A DNA stretch of 48,493 nt from a virus: the IMG/VR virus record IMGVR_UViG_3300036045_000020, positions 1 to 48,493 of that record; one strand, 5' to 3'. How positions within the stretch are numbered: position 1 is the first letter of the stretch; each line of letters starts with the position of its first letter. Below are positions 8,202 through 16,003 of this stretch, piece after piece. The notes beneath the pieces were generated by a model. The model was not told the DNA's origin. It ran no database searches and was given only the letters and a program-made list of their open reading frames with translations. A program made the translations under genes and the position numbers.

Positions 8202-9434
8202 CTATCCCACCTTTCGTTGCGTTACAATGGTACTAACCCGCTCAAGGACGATTCGCATGGCCTCAACCCGGGCATGCGTATAGTGTTGTGTGACCGTTTG
8301 CGCTTCATGTCCCAGAATAGCCCGCTTCAGCGCCTCCGTTGCGCCGTTCTCATCGAGCAGCGTGGCGAGTGCGTGGCGCAGATGGTGCAGTTTGGTCGAC
8401 TTCGGGAGCCCCGCAGCATCGCGCAGTGCATACCAATCGTCCGAAACGGATCGGGGCCACAATGGGCCGCCGTCGCGATTACAAAACACCAGATCGTGAT
8501 CGTGCCATGTCTTTGCTCGCTTGAGGCGCGCAGCCAATTGTGTTGCACGATGCTCGCGTAGAAGCGTGCGCAGCGCCGTCGGTATGGGCAACACGCGCAC
8601 GCCGGCATCGCTTTTCGGTGGCCCAATGTGCAACCGCGCGCGCTCATGCTCAGGACGTTCGTGCGACGGCATATCACTTTTGCGCCCACTCAACTCCTGC
8701 ACCTGCTGCGCAATGCGTATCGTGCCGCGTTCCAGATCAATATCCGCCCAGCGCAGCCCCAACCCCTCTCCGCGTCGTAAGCCTAATAACGCATAACAGT
8801 ACCACAGCGCAGCACGTGGGTGCTCGGCAGCTACCACCAGCAATGCCGCAATAGCAGCATCAGCCGGGGGGTCGATGGGAGCAGGCTTATCGCGCGGCAG
8901 GATAACCCCAGCCATCGGGTTGTCGGCAATCAGTTTGCGCGCCACAGCAAGATCAAGCGCCTGACGGAGGCGCGTGGCGCACAGCCGTGCCGTGCGTGTG
9001 CCCTGACGTTCAGGATGCGCTGACCTAATCCCATCAACGATCTGATTTAAAAAATGCTGAATGTGATGCGCCCGCAGGTGCTCAAGTGCACGATCGCCCA
9101 GGACTGGCAAAATATACGTTTCGATTTGATAGCGATAATCATTGATGGTGCGTGGCCGTAAATCACGCGCCATCTGCGCCAGCCACGTTTCGAGCCACTG
9201 CGCAAGCGACTGACTACCAGCGCCAAGATCAATCTCGCGCCGCTTCAGCTCTTGGAGTTCGGCGAGAGCCATTTCGGCGGACGTGCGGTCAGGCGCGTTG
9301 CGTCGGACAAGTCGCCCGTTGATGTCGAGCGCGACTTGCCAGCCGACAATGCGCCCTTCGCGGTTTTTCCGCTCGTAGATACTCCCTGTCCCTTTTGGCC
9401 TGCGGCTGATTTTTTTGCGGCGCTTGGCGGCCAT
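8202..9434 (-). CDS. int: Tyrosine-recombinase integrase
   Basis: 410 aa from the ATG at 9434, chosen because it has AGGAG 7 bases upstream; longer in-frame starts lack this. The N-terminus is basic (MAAKRRKKISRRPKG) with an AP2-like arm-binding beta sheet (GSIYERKN..GRIVGWQVALD, residues 18-37). A SAM-like core-binding domain covers about 75-175, and the catalytic domain about 185-405. The catalytic set is complete: R220 (LGLRRGE), K274 (GPPKSDAG), H350 and R353 (HHLRH), H376 (LGHE) and Y385 (HYTH). It would integrate the phage at a tRNA-Lys gene via the adjacent attP. Its start lies inside the upstream small gene. Confidence 0.95.
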   Translation of the reverse strand: MAAKRRKKISRRPKGTGSIYERKNREGRIVGWQVALDINGRLVRRNAPDRTSAEMALAELQELKRREIDLGAGSQSLAQWLETWLAQMARDLRPRTINDYRYQIETYILPVLGDRALEHLRAHHIQHFLNQIVDGIRSAHPERQGTRTARLCATRLRQALDLAVARKLIADNPMAGVILPRDKPAPIDPPADAAIAALLVVAAEHPRAALWYCYALLGLRRGEGLGLRWADIDLERGTIRIAQQVQELSGRKSDMPSHERPEHERARLHIGPPKSDAGVRVLPIPTALRTLLREHRATQLAARLKRAKTWHDHDLVFCNRDGGPLWPRSVSDDWYALRDAAGLPKSTKLHHLRHALATLLDENGATEALKRAILGHEAQTVTQHYTHARVEAMRIVLERVSTIVTQRKVG

Positions 9435-9625
9435 GACTCGTCTCCTGCAGCGATCTGCTCTAAAAGTGTTTCTACCGCTTCTTGAAACGTACGACGGTCT
9501 TTGCCGCGCCCAAAACGCGGCAAGAGCCCAAGGCGCGCGCATTTTTCAACAAGTGCTACGCTTACCGGCGGGCCATTGCCGCCAAGTACTATTGCAGCTT
9601 GCTCAAACGTGATCGGTGTGGCCAT
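9245..9625 (-). CDS. Excisionase-like / helix-turn-helix protein overlapping int
   Basis: 126 aa, ATG at 9625. Residues 1-60 (MATPITFEQAAIVLGGNGPPVS..KCARLGLLPRFGRGKDRRTF) resemble a MerR/excisionase winged-helix fold, including the 'LLPRFGRGKDRR' wing. Residues from about 65 on are low-complexity Ser/Ala/Lys/Gly and lie wholly over the start of the integrase gene in another frame (190-base overlap), so this tail may be unstructured. Its location directly upstream of int fits a recombination directionality factor. The family is small and variable, so the role is inferred. Confidence 0.55.
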   Translation of the reverse strand: MATPITFEQAAIVLGGNGPPVSVALVEKCARLGLLPRFGRGKDRRTFQEAVETLLEQIAAGDESWPPSAAKKSAAGQKGQGVSTSGKTAKGALSAGKSRSTSTGDLSDATRLTARPPKWLSPNSKS

Positions 9626-9636
9626 GGTAGTACGCC

Positions 9637-10710
9637 TTATGCAGTCGCGTCAAGCAGATTAAACAGTGTCGGTTGGCTCAGATGCACGTCAAGGTCTTCG
9701 AGAAACCGCGCTGCCACCATGTAGTAGCTGCGCTTGAGTTCAATCCCGATCCCGCGCCGCTGAAGCTTCAGCGCCTGATGCGGCACCGAGCCAATGCCGG
9801 CAAAATAATCCAGCACGAGATCGCCCGGATTGCTCCAGCGCGTGATACAGCGCTCGATGAGATCAAGTTGAAGCGGACAAATGTGCTTCTCGTCTTCGTT
9901 CTCCTTCGCCAGTCGCCCATTGAGCACTGCAATCCGGCTAATGTCCCACCAAGCCCACGCATTGTCAGTCGGCACCGGCTGGCCATGCGCGCGGCCCAGC
10001 TGCATCCGGCGATCCAGTTCTTCGAGGTACGCGACGTGTGCTGCATAGCTGTAGCTGTCCTGCTCGTATGGCAACAGTGACCGCTGGCCGTTGCTGCGCC
10101 AGAGACTATTCGCGTCGAGCTGCCAACGCGGGAGCGTATAGGCGTCTGCATCAAGCGTCACGCGGCTATCGCTCCACTGGCCGCCTTCAGCGGTCTTTGT
10201 GTGTGGCCGACGGAACAAAAGTAGGTACTCGGGCATGCCAACCCCGAAGCGACTCGCATCCTTTTGTAATTCGCTGTAGGGCAGGTTGTTCGTCTGGGCG
10301 TTCTCGCGCACGGGATCGGTTGCAACCGTGATACGTCCGTAATAGAGCCAGCCGTGCTTGCGCATCGCCGCGGTCACCTTGTCGCTGAACGGCTCGATGT
10401 GCCGAAAGCCATCGTTGCGGCTGCCGTAGATGATGCGATCCTTACAATGCACAATCGCAAAGCGGCCCGGGATTGTCACGCGCAGCAGCTCGGGGAGCAG
10501 GTAATCGCACTGCGCGAAAAAATCATCATCATCGTCACAGTTACCAAAATCGTTCAGCGATGGGCTGTACGCATACTGATCGCCGAACGGCCAGCTGGAA
10601 ATGGATAGGCCAATCGAGGCGCTGGGCAGGCCTGGCAGGGCCAGCACGCAGTCGCCGTGGTAGAGCGCATAGCGCTCGCCAAAAGCACTTTCAAAACATT
10701 GTCCGGTCAT
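9637..10710 (-). CDS. DNA methyltransferase, beta-class N4/N6 type
   Basis: 357 aa, ATGA overlap with the upstream gene. Motif order is catalytic first, SAM-binding last: LSISSWPFGDQYAYS at residues 34-48 takes the position of motif IV, and VLDYFAGIGSVPHQAL near 311-326 is motif I with GIGIELKRSYY following. This order and the size match phage COG0863-type DNA methylases. Related phage enzymes carry SPPF at motif IV; here it reads SWPF, losing the first proline. It probably methylates adenine or cytosine amino groups, perhaps to protect phage DNA. Activity with the altered motif is uncertain. Confidence 0.82.
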   Translation of the reverse strand: MTGQCFESAFGERYALYHGDCVLALPGLPSASIGLSISSWPFGDQYAYSPSLNDFGNCDDDDDFFAQCDYLLPELLRVTIPGRFAIVHCKDRIIYGSRNDGFRHIEPFSDKVTAAMRKHGWLYYGRITVATDPVRENAQTNNLPYSELQKDASRFGVGMPEYLLLFRRPHTKTAEGGQWSDSRVTLDADAYTLPRWQLDANSLWRSNGQRSLLPYEQDSYSYAAHVAYLEELDRRMQLGRAHGQPVPTDNAWAWWDISRIAVLNGRLAKENEDEKHICPLQLDLIERCITRWSNPGDLVLDYFAGIGSVPHQALKLQRRGIGIELKRSYYMVAARFLEDLDVHLSQPTLFNLLDATA

Positions 10711-11936
10711 GGCAGTATCACCCTTCCCAAATCGCTAAAGGCTTTAATGAAGCCACACACGTTTACGCCGTAGTACGCCACCGTTTGGGCTTTCTTCGCC
10801 TGGCCGCCCTCGCTGCCGTCGGCGCGCAGGAAACGCAACCGCTCGCGCAGCATGACCACTGGGCGCTGTCGCCACAACTCTTCCCACCAGACGTAACCAG
10901 GAGCGGTATTCACAAGCAGTACAGCTGTCTCAATCTCGCCAAACACGTACATTCGCTCCAAGTGGGCCACCCAGGTCGGTGTATCATCAAAGGGTGGGTT
11001 GAGCCACACGCGACCCTCCCACGGCCGTGCCAAACCCGACATGAGTTCGTCTGCGGTGTAGTAGATCCGCGCCTGAATCCACTGCTGCGCAACATCGCAG
11101 CTTGCAGGGTCAAGATCGATCGAGCCACCCAGAGCGCGCCGCGCTCGCTCAATGATGTGCGGCGGGGTGTACCAATCGTTGGTTGCCTGAGAGGTCAGCA
11201 CCTGCATCGACTGCTTCACGCGGCACGCTCCATCCACTGATGCTGGCGTGGCCGTCGCCACGAGTTTAAACAAGGTTGCGGCGAACATCGCCGTCAGTTG
11301 GCGGTTCGTCGCACCGACCATATTGGCGATGATGTCAGCCTCGTCGAGCGCCATACCAGACCAGGCTGCACCATCAAACTGATCAACGCAATCGTAGTTT
11401 GTGACCACGAGCGCGCAGCCGCTGGCGTCCGCCTCCGCTTGCGACCGTGCGTAGGCCAGATCAAGGCCAAGGGCAGGCGCTTCGTCGCGCACAAACTGGT
11501 GCGCGACCGCCAGGGGTGTGATGAGCAAACAGCGCCCGCTGGTGTGTGCAGTGACGAGGCGCATCCACTCCAATATCTGGCGCGATTTACCAAGGCCCGT
11601 ATCTTCAAAGAGGGCTGCGCGCCCACGCGCACAGGCCAGCTGAATCGCGTGGCGCTGAAACGGGAAGAGCGACGGGTGAAGGTCGTGATCAGCGACCTCG
11701 AAGCCAACCGCTGGCGGTACAACAGCGCGTTGCGCAAGAAACTGCGCATACGCGTGGCGCGTCGGTGCCTTGTGTGACGGTGCGCTAGGCTCACAGTTTT
11801 TTCGTAATGCTGTTGGGGTTGGCGCACCACGACTACAACCATCGCGAGACGCACGCCAGTACTCACCATGTGGTCTGTTTTCGCGCTGAATAGCCCAGCC
11901 TGCTACATAAAAACGTTGCATCTCGTAGTACCTCAT
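10707..11936 (-). CDS. Fusion of truncated SF2 helicase domain and Dam-type adenine methyltransferase
   Basis: 409 aa, ATGA overlap with the gene upstream. Residues ~85-235 form the first RecA-like domain of an SF2 helicase: FQRHAIQLA, Walker A EDTGLGKS (111-118), DEAD-type box ALDEAD (196-201) and motif III ATATP (227-231). The second helicase domain is absent. Immediately after comes a complete phage N6-adenine methyltransferase of the Dam/PF05869 kind: MQVLTSQATNDWYTPP (244-259), motif I SIDLDPAS (272-279) and motif IV WLNPPF (311-316). Met244 looks like the start of a former independent gene (ATG at 11207), though no good ribosome site precedes it. A deletion joining two neighbours is the simplest explanation. 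Confidence 0.82.
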   Translation of the reverse strand: MRYYEMQRFYVAGWAIQRENRPHGEYWRASRDGCSRGAPTPTALRKNCEPSAPSHKAPTRHAYAQFLAQRAVVPPAVGFEVADHDLHPSLFPFQRHAIQLACARGRAALFEDTGLGKSRQILEWMRLVTAHTSGRCLLITPLAVAHQFVRDEAPALGLDLAYARSQAEADASGCALVVTNYDCVDQFDGAAWSGMALDEADIIANMVGATNRQLTAMFAATLFKLVATATPASVDGACRVKQSMQVLTSQATNDWYTPPHIIERARRALGGSIDLDPASCDVAQQWIQARIYYTADELMSGLARPWEGRVWLNPPFDDTPTWVAHLERMYVFGEIETAVLLVNTAPGYVWWEELWRQRPVVMLRERLRFLRADGSEGGQAKKAQTVAYYGVNVCGFIKAFSDLGRVILP

Positions 11937-13126
11937 TCCAACGTCAGCAACAACTCTTGCCGTGTGCGCTCATCGATCACCTGTGGAATGAGCTTCGTCG
12001 CGTCAGGATCGGCATCACTCCACTTGTTTGGATATGTGCGTGCAGCGATCAACTCGCGGATACGCGCCTCTTCCTCAGCATTGATCAGATCAATATGCGC
12101 AAGCCCTTGCACATCAGCAGCTGTGTTAACCTCGGCCTGAATCGCGAGCACCTCGCCCAGTGCTCGGACACGCGCCGCCAGCGTAAGCGGCCCTTTGCGG
12201 TTCGGATTGGCGCTCAACTTGCCGTCCTTGTTTCGTTCGCCGTCCTTCTGCTTGCGATGCTTAAACTCGCGTAGCTCGCGGTTCAGTGGTCGCACGCGCT
12301 TGAGCGGCGCAAGATAGCTCCAGTCGGGTAAACTCAAAAGATAGTCAAGCGCCAGATCACGTTCAGCAAGCGCACAGCCGATGCAACCTGTGCGTGCGTT
12401 GAGTTCGATTGCCTCATCGCCGCCGTAGACTTGCGCAACGAGCTTCGTCGGCAACCCGTGCAATTTTGAGGCTGTCAAAAAGTCCCAGACGTTGCACACG
12501 CGCCAGTGTAAAAGCGGCGCAAGCGTATCAGCAACTGCGTGCGGCAACGTCTCCTGAAACCAGCCCTGGCCACATTCTCCAGCATTGCGCCCACAACTTA
12601 TTGCAATGCGCTCGTCGCGTGCCGCACTTTCTCCCACGCGCACCCCGGTCAACATCAGAAATTTCTCACCGTGCTGATCACGCAGCGCTTTGAGTGCTGC
12701 GGCCATCGGCTCGACTTTGAGTTGCGGCGTACACCAGCGCAGCGTGTTGTTATTCGGCGGTGGTACACCGCGCCCAAGTACATACACCCAGTAGCGGTCA
12801 TCCAACTTTGGCAGTACAACCTGCGTTTGCACACCGCGCGCGTGAAGCGCATCCAGCATCGCCATCGCACCAAGATGGAGCGGCGGCAACTCCTGCCGCG
12901 TATCGGCATAGAGCACCGTTAGGCTGTCAGGCGGGCTCAAACGGCCTTGATTAATGAGGTAGAGCACAGCTGCGACCGTCGCACTGGAGTCTTTGCCGCC
13001 ACTATACGCAATGGCCCAATGGCGATACTTAGCGCCATACGCAGTAAGGCTCTGCGCAGTAAGATCAAGTGCATCAGCAACGCTTTGACGTGCGTTTTCA
13101 AACAGGCTCAGTTGATGACGGCTCAT
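11933..13126 (-). CDS. DndC/PAPS-reductase-like PP-loop protein
   Basis: 397 aa from the ATG at 13126, which overlaps the upstream stop as ATGA. The PP-loop SGGKDS (residues 42-47) binds ATP in adenylating sulfur-transfer enzymes. YADTRQELPP (73-82) follows as in PAPS reductases and DndC. TGVRVGESAARDER (160-173) and paired cysteines TGCIGC (247-251), plus C132, resemble the Fe-S-binding cysteines of DndC, the DNA phosphorothioation sulfurtransferase. Phages often carry such proteins without the rest of the Dnd set, and none of DndB, DndD or DndE is visible here. It sits among two methyltransferases and a nuclease, suggesting a nucleic-acid modification role rather than sulfate assimilation. 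Confidence 0.8.
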   Translation of the reverse strand: MSRHQLSLFENARQSVADALDLTAQSLTAYGAKYRHWAIAYSGGKDSSATVAAVLYLINQGRLSPPDSLTVLYADTRQELPPLHLGAMAMLDALHARGVQTQVVLPKLDDRYWVYVLGRGVPPPNNNTLRWCTPQLKVEPMAAALKALRDQHGEKFLMLTGVRVGESAARDERIAISCGRNAGECGQGWFQETLPHAVADTLAPLLHWRVCNVWDFLTASKLHGLPTKLVAQVYGGDEAIELNARTGCIGCALAERDLALDYLLSLPDWSYLAPLKRVRPLNRELREFKHRKQKDGERNKDGKLSANPNRKGPLTLAARVRALGEVLAIQAEVNTAADVQGLAHIDLINAEEEARIRELIAARTYPNKWSDADPDATKLIPQVIDERTRQELLLTLE

Positions 13127-13560
13127 CGTTCCAATGCCCTCCGTAGCAGTGCAACGCATTCAGCCCCGTGTTGCCGAAGTGCGCTGCCACTAAAGCGCAG
13201 CACGCGCCACCCTAACGCAGCAGCACTGTTCAACTTCTCGCGGTCGCTATCGGTGTTATGCCGCCCGCCGTTTGCGAGATATTGACCGCCATCAAGCTCC
13301 ACGGCGACGCGCTGATCAGGCCACGCCCAATCAAAGCGCCACTGTCGCCAGGGCTGGGCAAAGGAGTACTCTGGCTGACCTGTGGGCACATCGGCCCCGT
13401 GCGCTATCAAGGCCTCGCTCCACAATGCTTGCAGCGGGCTTGACTCGGCAACAGAGGCAGGCGCTGCAACTGGCTCCTTGCGCTTTTGCGTCGTGTGCAG
13501 CGCTGGGTTCAGCCGCTGCACGTCGTCGCTCATTGGCGGAAGGCTGTCAAAGTGTGGCAT
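13123..13560 (-). CDS. Small PD-(D/E)XK-type endonuclease
   Basis: 145 aa from the ATG at 13560, which shares one base with the primase stop (TGATG). The core WRFDWAWPDQRVAVELDGG with RHNTDSDREKLNSAAALGWRVLRFSG downstream matches the DUF559/Vsr-like nuclease family: Asp in FDWAWPD, then E-x-D in VELDGG, and the conserved 'K-N-x-A-x-x-x-GWRVLRF' strand. Phage members of this family are thought to resolve or trim DNA in replication and recombination. The first ~45 residues are linker-like. It is coupled to the PP-loop gene downstream by ATGA. Confidence 0.82.
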   Translation of the reverse strand: MPHFDSLPPMSDDVQRLNPALHTTQKRKEPVAAPASVAESSPLQALWSEALIAHGADVPTGQPEYSFAQPWRQWRFDWAWPDQRVAVELDGGQYLANGGRHNTDSDREKLNSAAALGWRVLRFSGSALRQHGAECVALLRRALER

Positions 13561-14531
13561 CACGCTGCCGCCTTTCTGCCCTGCATCAGCGCCCACCCTA
13601 GATCCGCTTTGGGCGGCGTTCCCTGAGGCCACTGGTAGACGGTGGCCTTGACCCCTGCTGCAAGCAACTCGTTGGCAATCTGCGGCCCCTTGCGCTCTGG
13701 CGCGGCGGGCATCACCTTAATCTTGCCTGCTGCAATGCGTGCAAGCATCTCCCCCCGCCACTCCTGTAACAATTGCTGGTACGTGGTGGTGTTCCCACAA
13801 CCAACCATGTCGTTATCTAACCACACCAGCACATGCCGGGGCCTGCTTGCAGCGATCTGCTGTGTCCATTCGCTACGCCACGCCACGCCGCCCCCGGCCA
13901 ACGCTACAACCCCCGGCTCAGCCTCTTGGGCCAGTAGACAATCAACCATGTTCTCGGCAACAATCACCACGGCCCCCGGCCTGAGTGCGGCGGCGTTGAA
14001 CAGTACATCTTTGCGCGAGCCCCCAGCGGTGAGCCACTTGGCATCGCTGTCGCCGTCTCGGTAGGCGCGACCGTGAAACGCCACGACCTGACCGCCAGCG
14101 TAGACCGGAACAATCAGGCGGCGCACAGTGCAGCGTGAAGACGGCAGCACACCGACGCCCAACCGGTAGCGGGCGATCGTATCTATCAACAAGGGCTTAT
14201 AGCCTTGCCAGTCTATAAGGCGCGTGGAAGCCTCGCAAAACTGCTGAACGTAGCGATCGGGTGCGAGCTGCCAGCGGCGCGGCGGGGCAGGCTCCTGGTA
14301 GCGCTGAGTCCGCTGTGGGGCCATGCCCGCACACCCCACCTGCTCGGCCAACACCTTGAGGCCACCCTGTGCGCCGCACACCCAGCACACATAGCCCTCG
14401 GCAACAAACGAAAAATGCTTCTGTGACCGCTTGGCCTCCTTGCCGCAGAACACACAATCCGCGTGATACCGCCCGTCGCGACGCAGTTCAGCGCCAAGTT
14501 GATCAGCGAGAGTCGTAAGAAGATTTGTCAC
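13560..14531 (-). CDS. DNA primase with zinc finger and TOPRIM domain
   Basis: 323 aa. The GTG at 14531 is chosen: it lies 1 base after the DUF488 stop and has a G-rich ribosome site (AAGGGGGTG). A CHC2-like zinc finger comprises C26, C29, C49 and C52. The TOPRIM part contains VIVAENMVD (E193) and VLVWLDNDM (D239, D241), the acidic residues that bind metal. It would lay down RNA primers at the phage fork together with the helicases at 16003 and 18820. It is shorter than DnaG and lacks a DnaB-interacting C-terminal domain or an attached helicase. Confidence 0.87.
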   Translation of the reverse strand: MTNLLTTLADQLGAELRRDGRYHADCVFCGKEAKRSQKHFSFVAEGYVCWVCGAQGGLKVLAEQVGCAGMAPQRTQRYQEPAPPRRWQLAPDRYVQQFCEASTRLIDWQGYKPLLIDTIARYRLGVGVLPSSRCTVRRLIVPVYAGGQVVAFHGRAYRDGDSDAKWLTAGGSRKDVLFNAAALRPGAVVIVAENMVDCLLAQEAEPGVVALAGGGVAWRSEWTQQIAASRPRHVLVWLDNDMVGCGNTTTYQQLLQEWRGEMLARIAAGKIKVMPAAPERKGPQIANELLAAGVKATVYQWPQGTPPKADLGWALMQGRKAAA

Positions 14532-14532
14532 G

Positions 14533-15165
14533 TCACACCCCCTTGCTCCACTGACGCCCGTGTTCACAAGTAGCAAAGTGCGTAAGGGCCTCGCGCTGCC
14601 CGCCCTCACCGCGTGTCTTCGCCAAGTCAAGCGGGATCGCCTTGCCGACAGCGGTGCGCGTCCAAACGATCGCAGCGCCGCAGCTCTTGCAGGTCGTGGG
14701 CTGCTCACCGTGGGGAATGGGATAGTAACCGTCGGTAGAAACGGCGGCCGTCTCGGGCTTTGGCGGATACAGGTGCTCAATGTCGGGCAAGCCCGTGCCA
14801 TCAATCAGACCAAAGCGGTCGGCCAAAAACTCAGCAGCCGTTTTGCGGTGACACTCGCCGTGCTCCTTGCAACCACACATCAGGATGAGCGGCCCACGGC
14901 GCACGGCAAGCTCGGCGCGGTTCAAGCAGGCTTCGGGGGCGGCGAGAACGATGGGGCCGTCGTTGTTGTAGTTGCGGTTGCCCAAAGCTGGCACGTGCTC
15001 GTAGCGAGTGCCAAGCAGCTCCCGCAGGGCCTCGCGCCGCCACTGCGGTGCGCGCGAGCGCGGGCTGTAGCGGATGTCCCAGAGGAGCGCTCCACGCTCA
15101 CCAACGGCCGCCTTGAGTTGCTCCGGTTTCCAACCGCTGTACCCAATGGTGTAAAGACGTGTCAT
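14533..15165 (-). CDS. DUF488-domain protein with C-terminal zinc-ribbon-like segment
   Basis: 210 aa, ATGA overlap with the upstream gene. The N-terminal ~120 residues match DUF488: RLYTIGYSGWKPEQL, LLWDIRYSPRSR, and LMCGCKEHGECHRK, whose Cys-His cluster is characteristic of the family. The C-terminal part has CKSCGAAIVW and CEHG, a possible zinc ribbon. The molecular function of DUF488 is not settled. Its placement beside an ASCH protein and the PP-loop/methyltransferase genes is compatible with work on modified nucleotides or RNA, but this is inference. Confidence 0.82.
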   Translation of the reverse strand: MTRLYTIGYSGWKPEQLKAAVGERGALLWDIRYSPRSRAPQWRREALRELLGTRYEHVPALGNRNYNNDGPIVLAAPEACLNRAELAVRRGPLILMCGCKEHGECHRKTAAEFLADRFGLIDGTGLPDIEHLYPPKPETAAVSTDGYYPIPHGEQPTTCKSCGAAIVWTRTAVGKAIPLDLAKTRGEGGQREALTHFATCEHGRQWSKGV

Positions 15166-15467
15166 AATAGTGGTTTTCCCTCGTTCCAGGCCTTGAGTCG
15201 CTCGCGCTCGGCTTGCTGCTCTGCTTCCAAGGCTTGGCGCTCCTCTTCCTCGATCTCCGGTGGCTTAGTCACCACTGCCACCCCGTAGCGAGCAAGCTGT
15301 TTGCGGTAGTGCCAGGCCACTTTGGTCAGTGCCGAGCGCTGGCGCTCGCTTAATTCCCTCTCGGGCGGGAAGGTCGCCAGGTCGTGGACGAAGCGCTTTG
15401 TCCACGACCCCGACTGAAACGAGCAGCGGGCCAAGGCCTGGATGGTGCGGTAGTCGCTCTCGTTCAT
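15162..15467 (-). CDS. Hypothetical phage protein
   Basis: 101 aa from the ATG at 15467, coupled by ATGA to the ASCH gene upstream; its own stop overlaps the DUF488 start. It is highly helical and charged: a middle helix-rich block (RELSERQRSALTKVAWHYRKQLARYG) and a Glu-rich tail (EIEEEERQALEAEQQAERERL). I recall similar small proteins near replication genes in other phages but no assigned function. A DNA- or protein-binding accessory role in the replication operon is possible. Confidence 0.68.
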   Translation of the reverse strand: MNESDYRTIQALARCSFQSGSWTKRFVHDLATFPPERELSERQRSALTKVAWHYRKQLARYGVAVVTKPPEIEEEERQALEAEQQAERERLKAWNEGKPLL

Positions 15468-16003
15468 GGCTGCACCCAATCCTCGATTGCCAGCTCCGTC
15501 AGATCGCCGACCCAGCGCAAACCTTGACCGCCTTTATGCGGTAACGGCTCACGCAGCGGACGCACATCGGACAGCATCCACAGCCAGCGCCCTGCGCGGT
15601 AATCGCCGAACAGGTACTCGTGCTCCTCCAACAGGCACTTGGCCGCTCCTCCTTGCGCGCTGGTGTAGGCCACCGTGTCGCCGGGCACCACGCCGTCGCC
15701 AGTCGGGGTGTAGCCGTTGAGCATGCAGACCGCGACAATGACGCCACGCGGCAGGCCGTCAACAATCGTGTCGACCAACGAGCGCTCAGGTATGTGCATG
15801 AACTGATCAACAAGGGCGGAAAAGAACGGCTCGGTCGTAACCGTCCGGCGCAGTCCGCGCCGACCACCAATCGGCCCCAGGCCCTGCGCAGCGTGGATAG
15901 CCAGCGGCCCCGTGTAGCTGGTACGCCATGAACGGGTTTCAATCTGCTTGGCCCCAATTGCCACCAAAGTGGCCCAGGGCTGGGTCAAGGAAAGCACTCG
16001 CAT
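15464..16003 (-). CDS. ASCH-domain protein
   Basis: 179 aa. ATG at 16003 is preferred over GTG at 16006 because AGGAGG sits 7 bases upstream; the gene overlaps the helicase stop. The N-terminus (RVLSLTQPWATLVAIGAKQIETRSWRTSYTG) is a clear ASCH fold with the QPWAxxI/V and IETRSW motifs that line the RNA/nucleotide-binding cleft. YxPTGDGVVPGDT and WMLSDVRPL complete the barrel. ASCH proteins bind RNA or modified nucleosides; some cleave N4-acetylcytidine. Here it lies in the replication/modification operon. Substrate unknown. Confidence 0.85.
   Translation of the reverse strand: MRVLSLTQPWATLVAIGAKQIETRSWRTSYTGPLAIHAAQGLGPIGGRRGLRRTVTTEPFFSALVDQFMHIPERSLVDTIVDGLPRGVIVAVCMLNGYTPTGDGVVPGDTVAYTSAQGGAAKCLLEEHEYLFGDYRAGRWLWMLSDVRPLREPLPHKGGQGLRWVGDLTELAIEDWVQP

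Noticed and set aside
11933-13126. PAPS reductase for sulfate assimilation
   Set aside because: Operon context (DNA methylases, nuclease, primase) and paired cysteines fit DndC-like proteins better.
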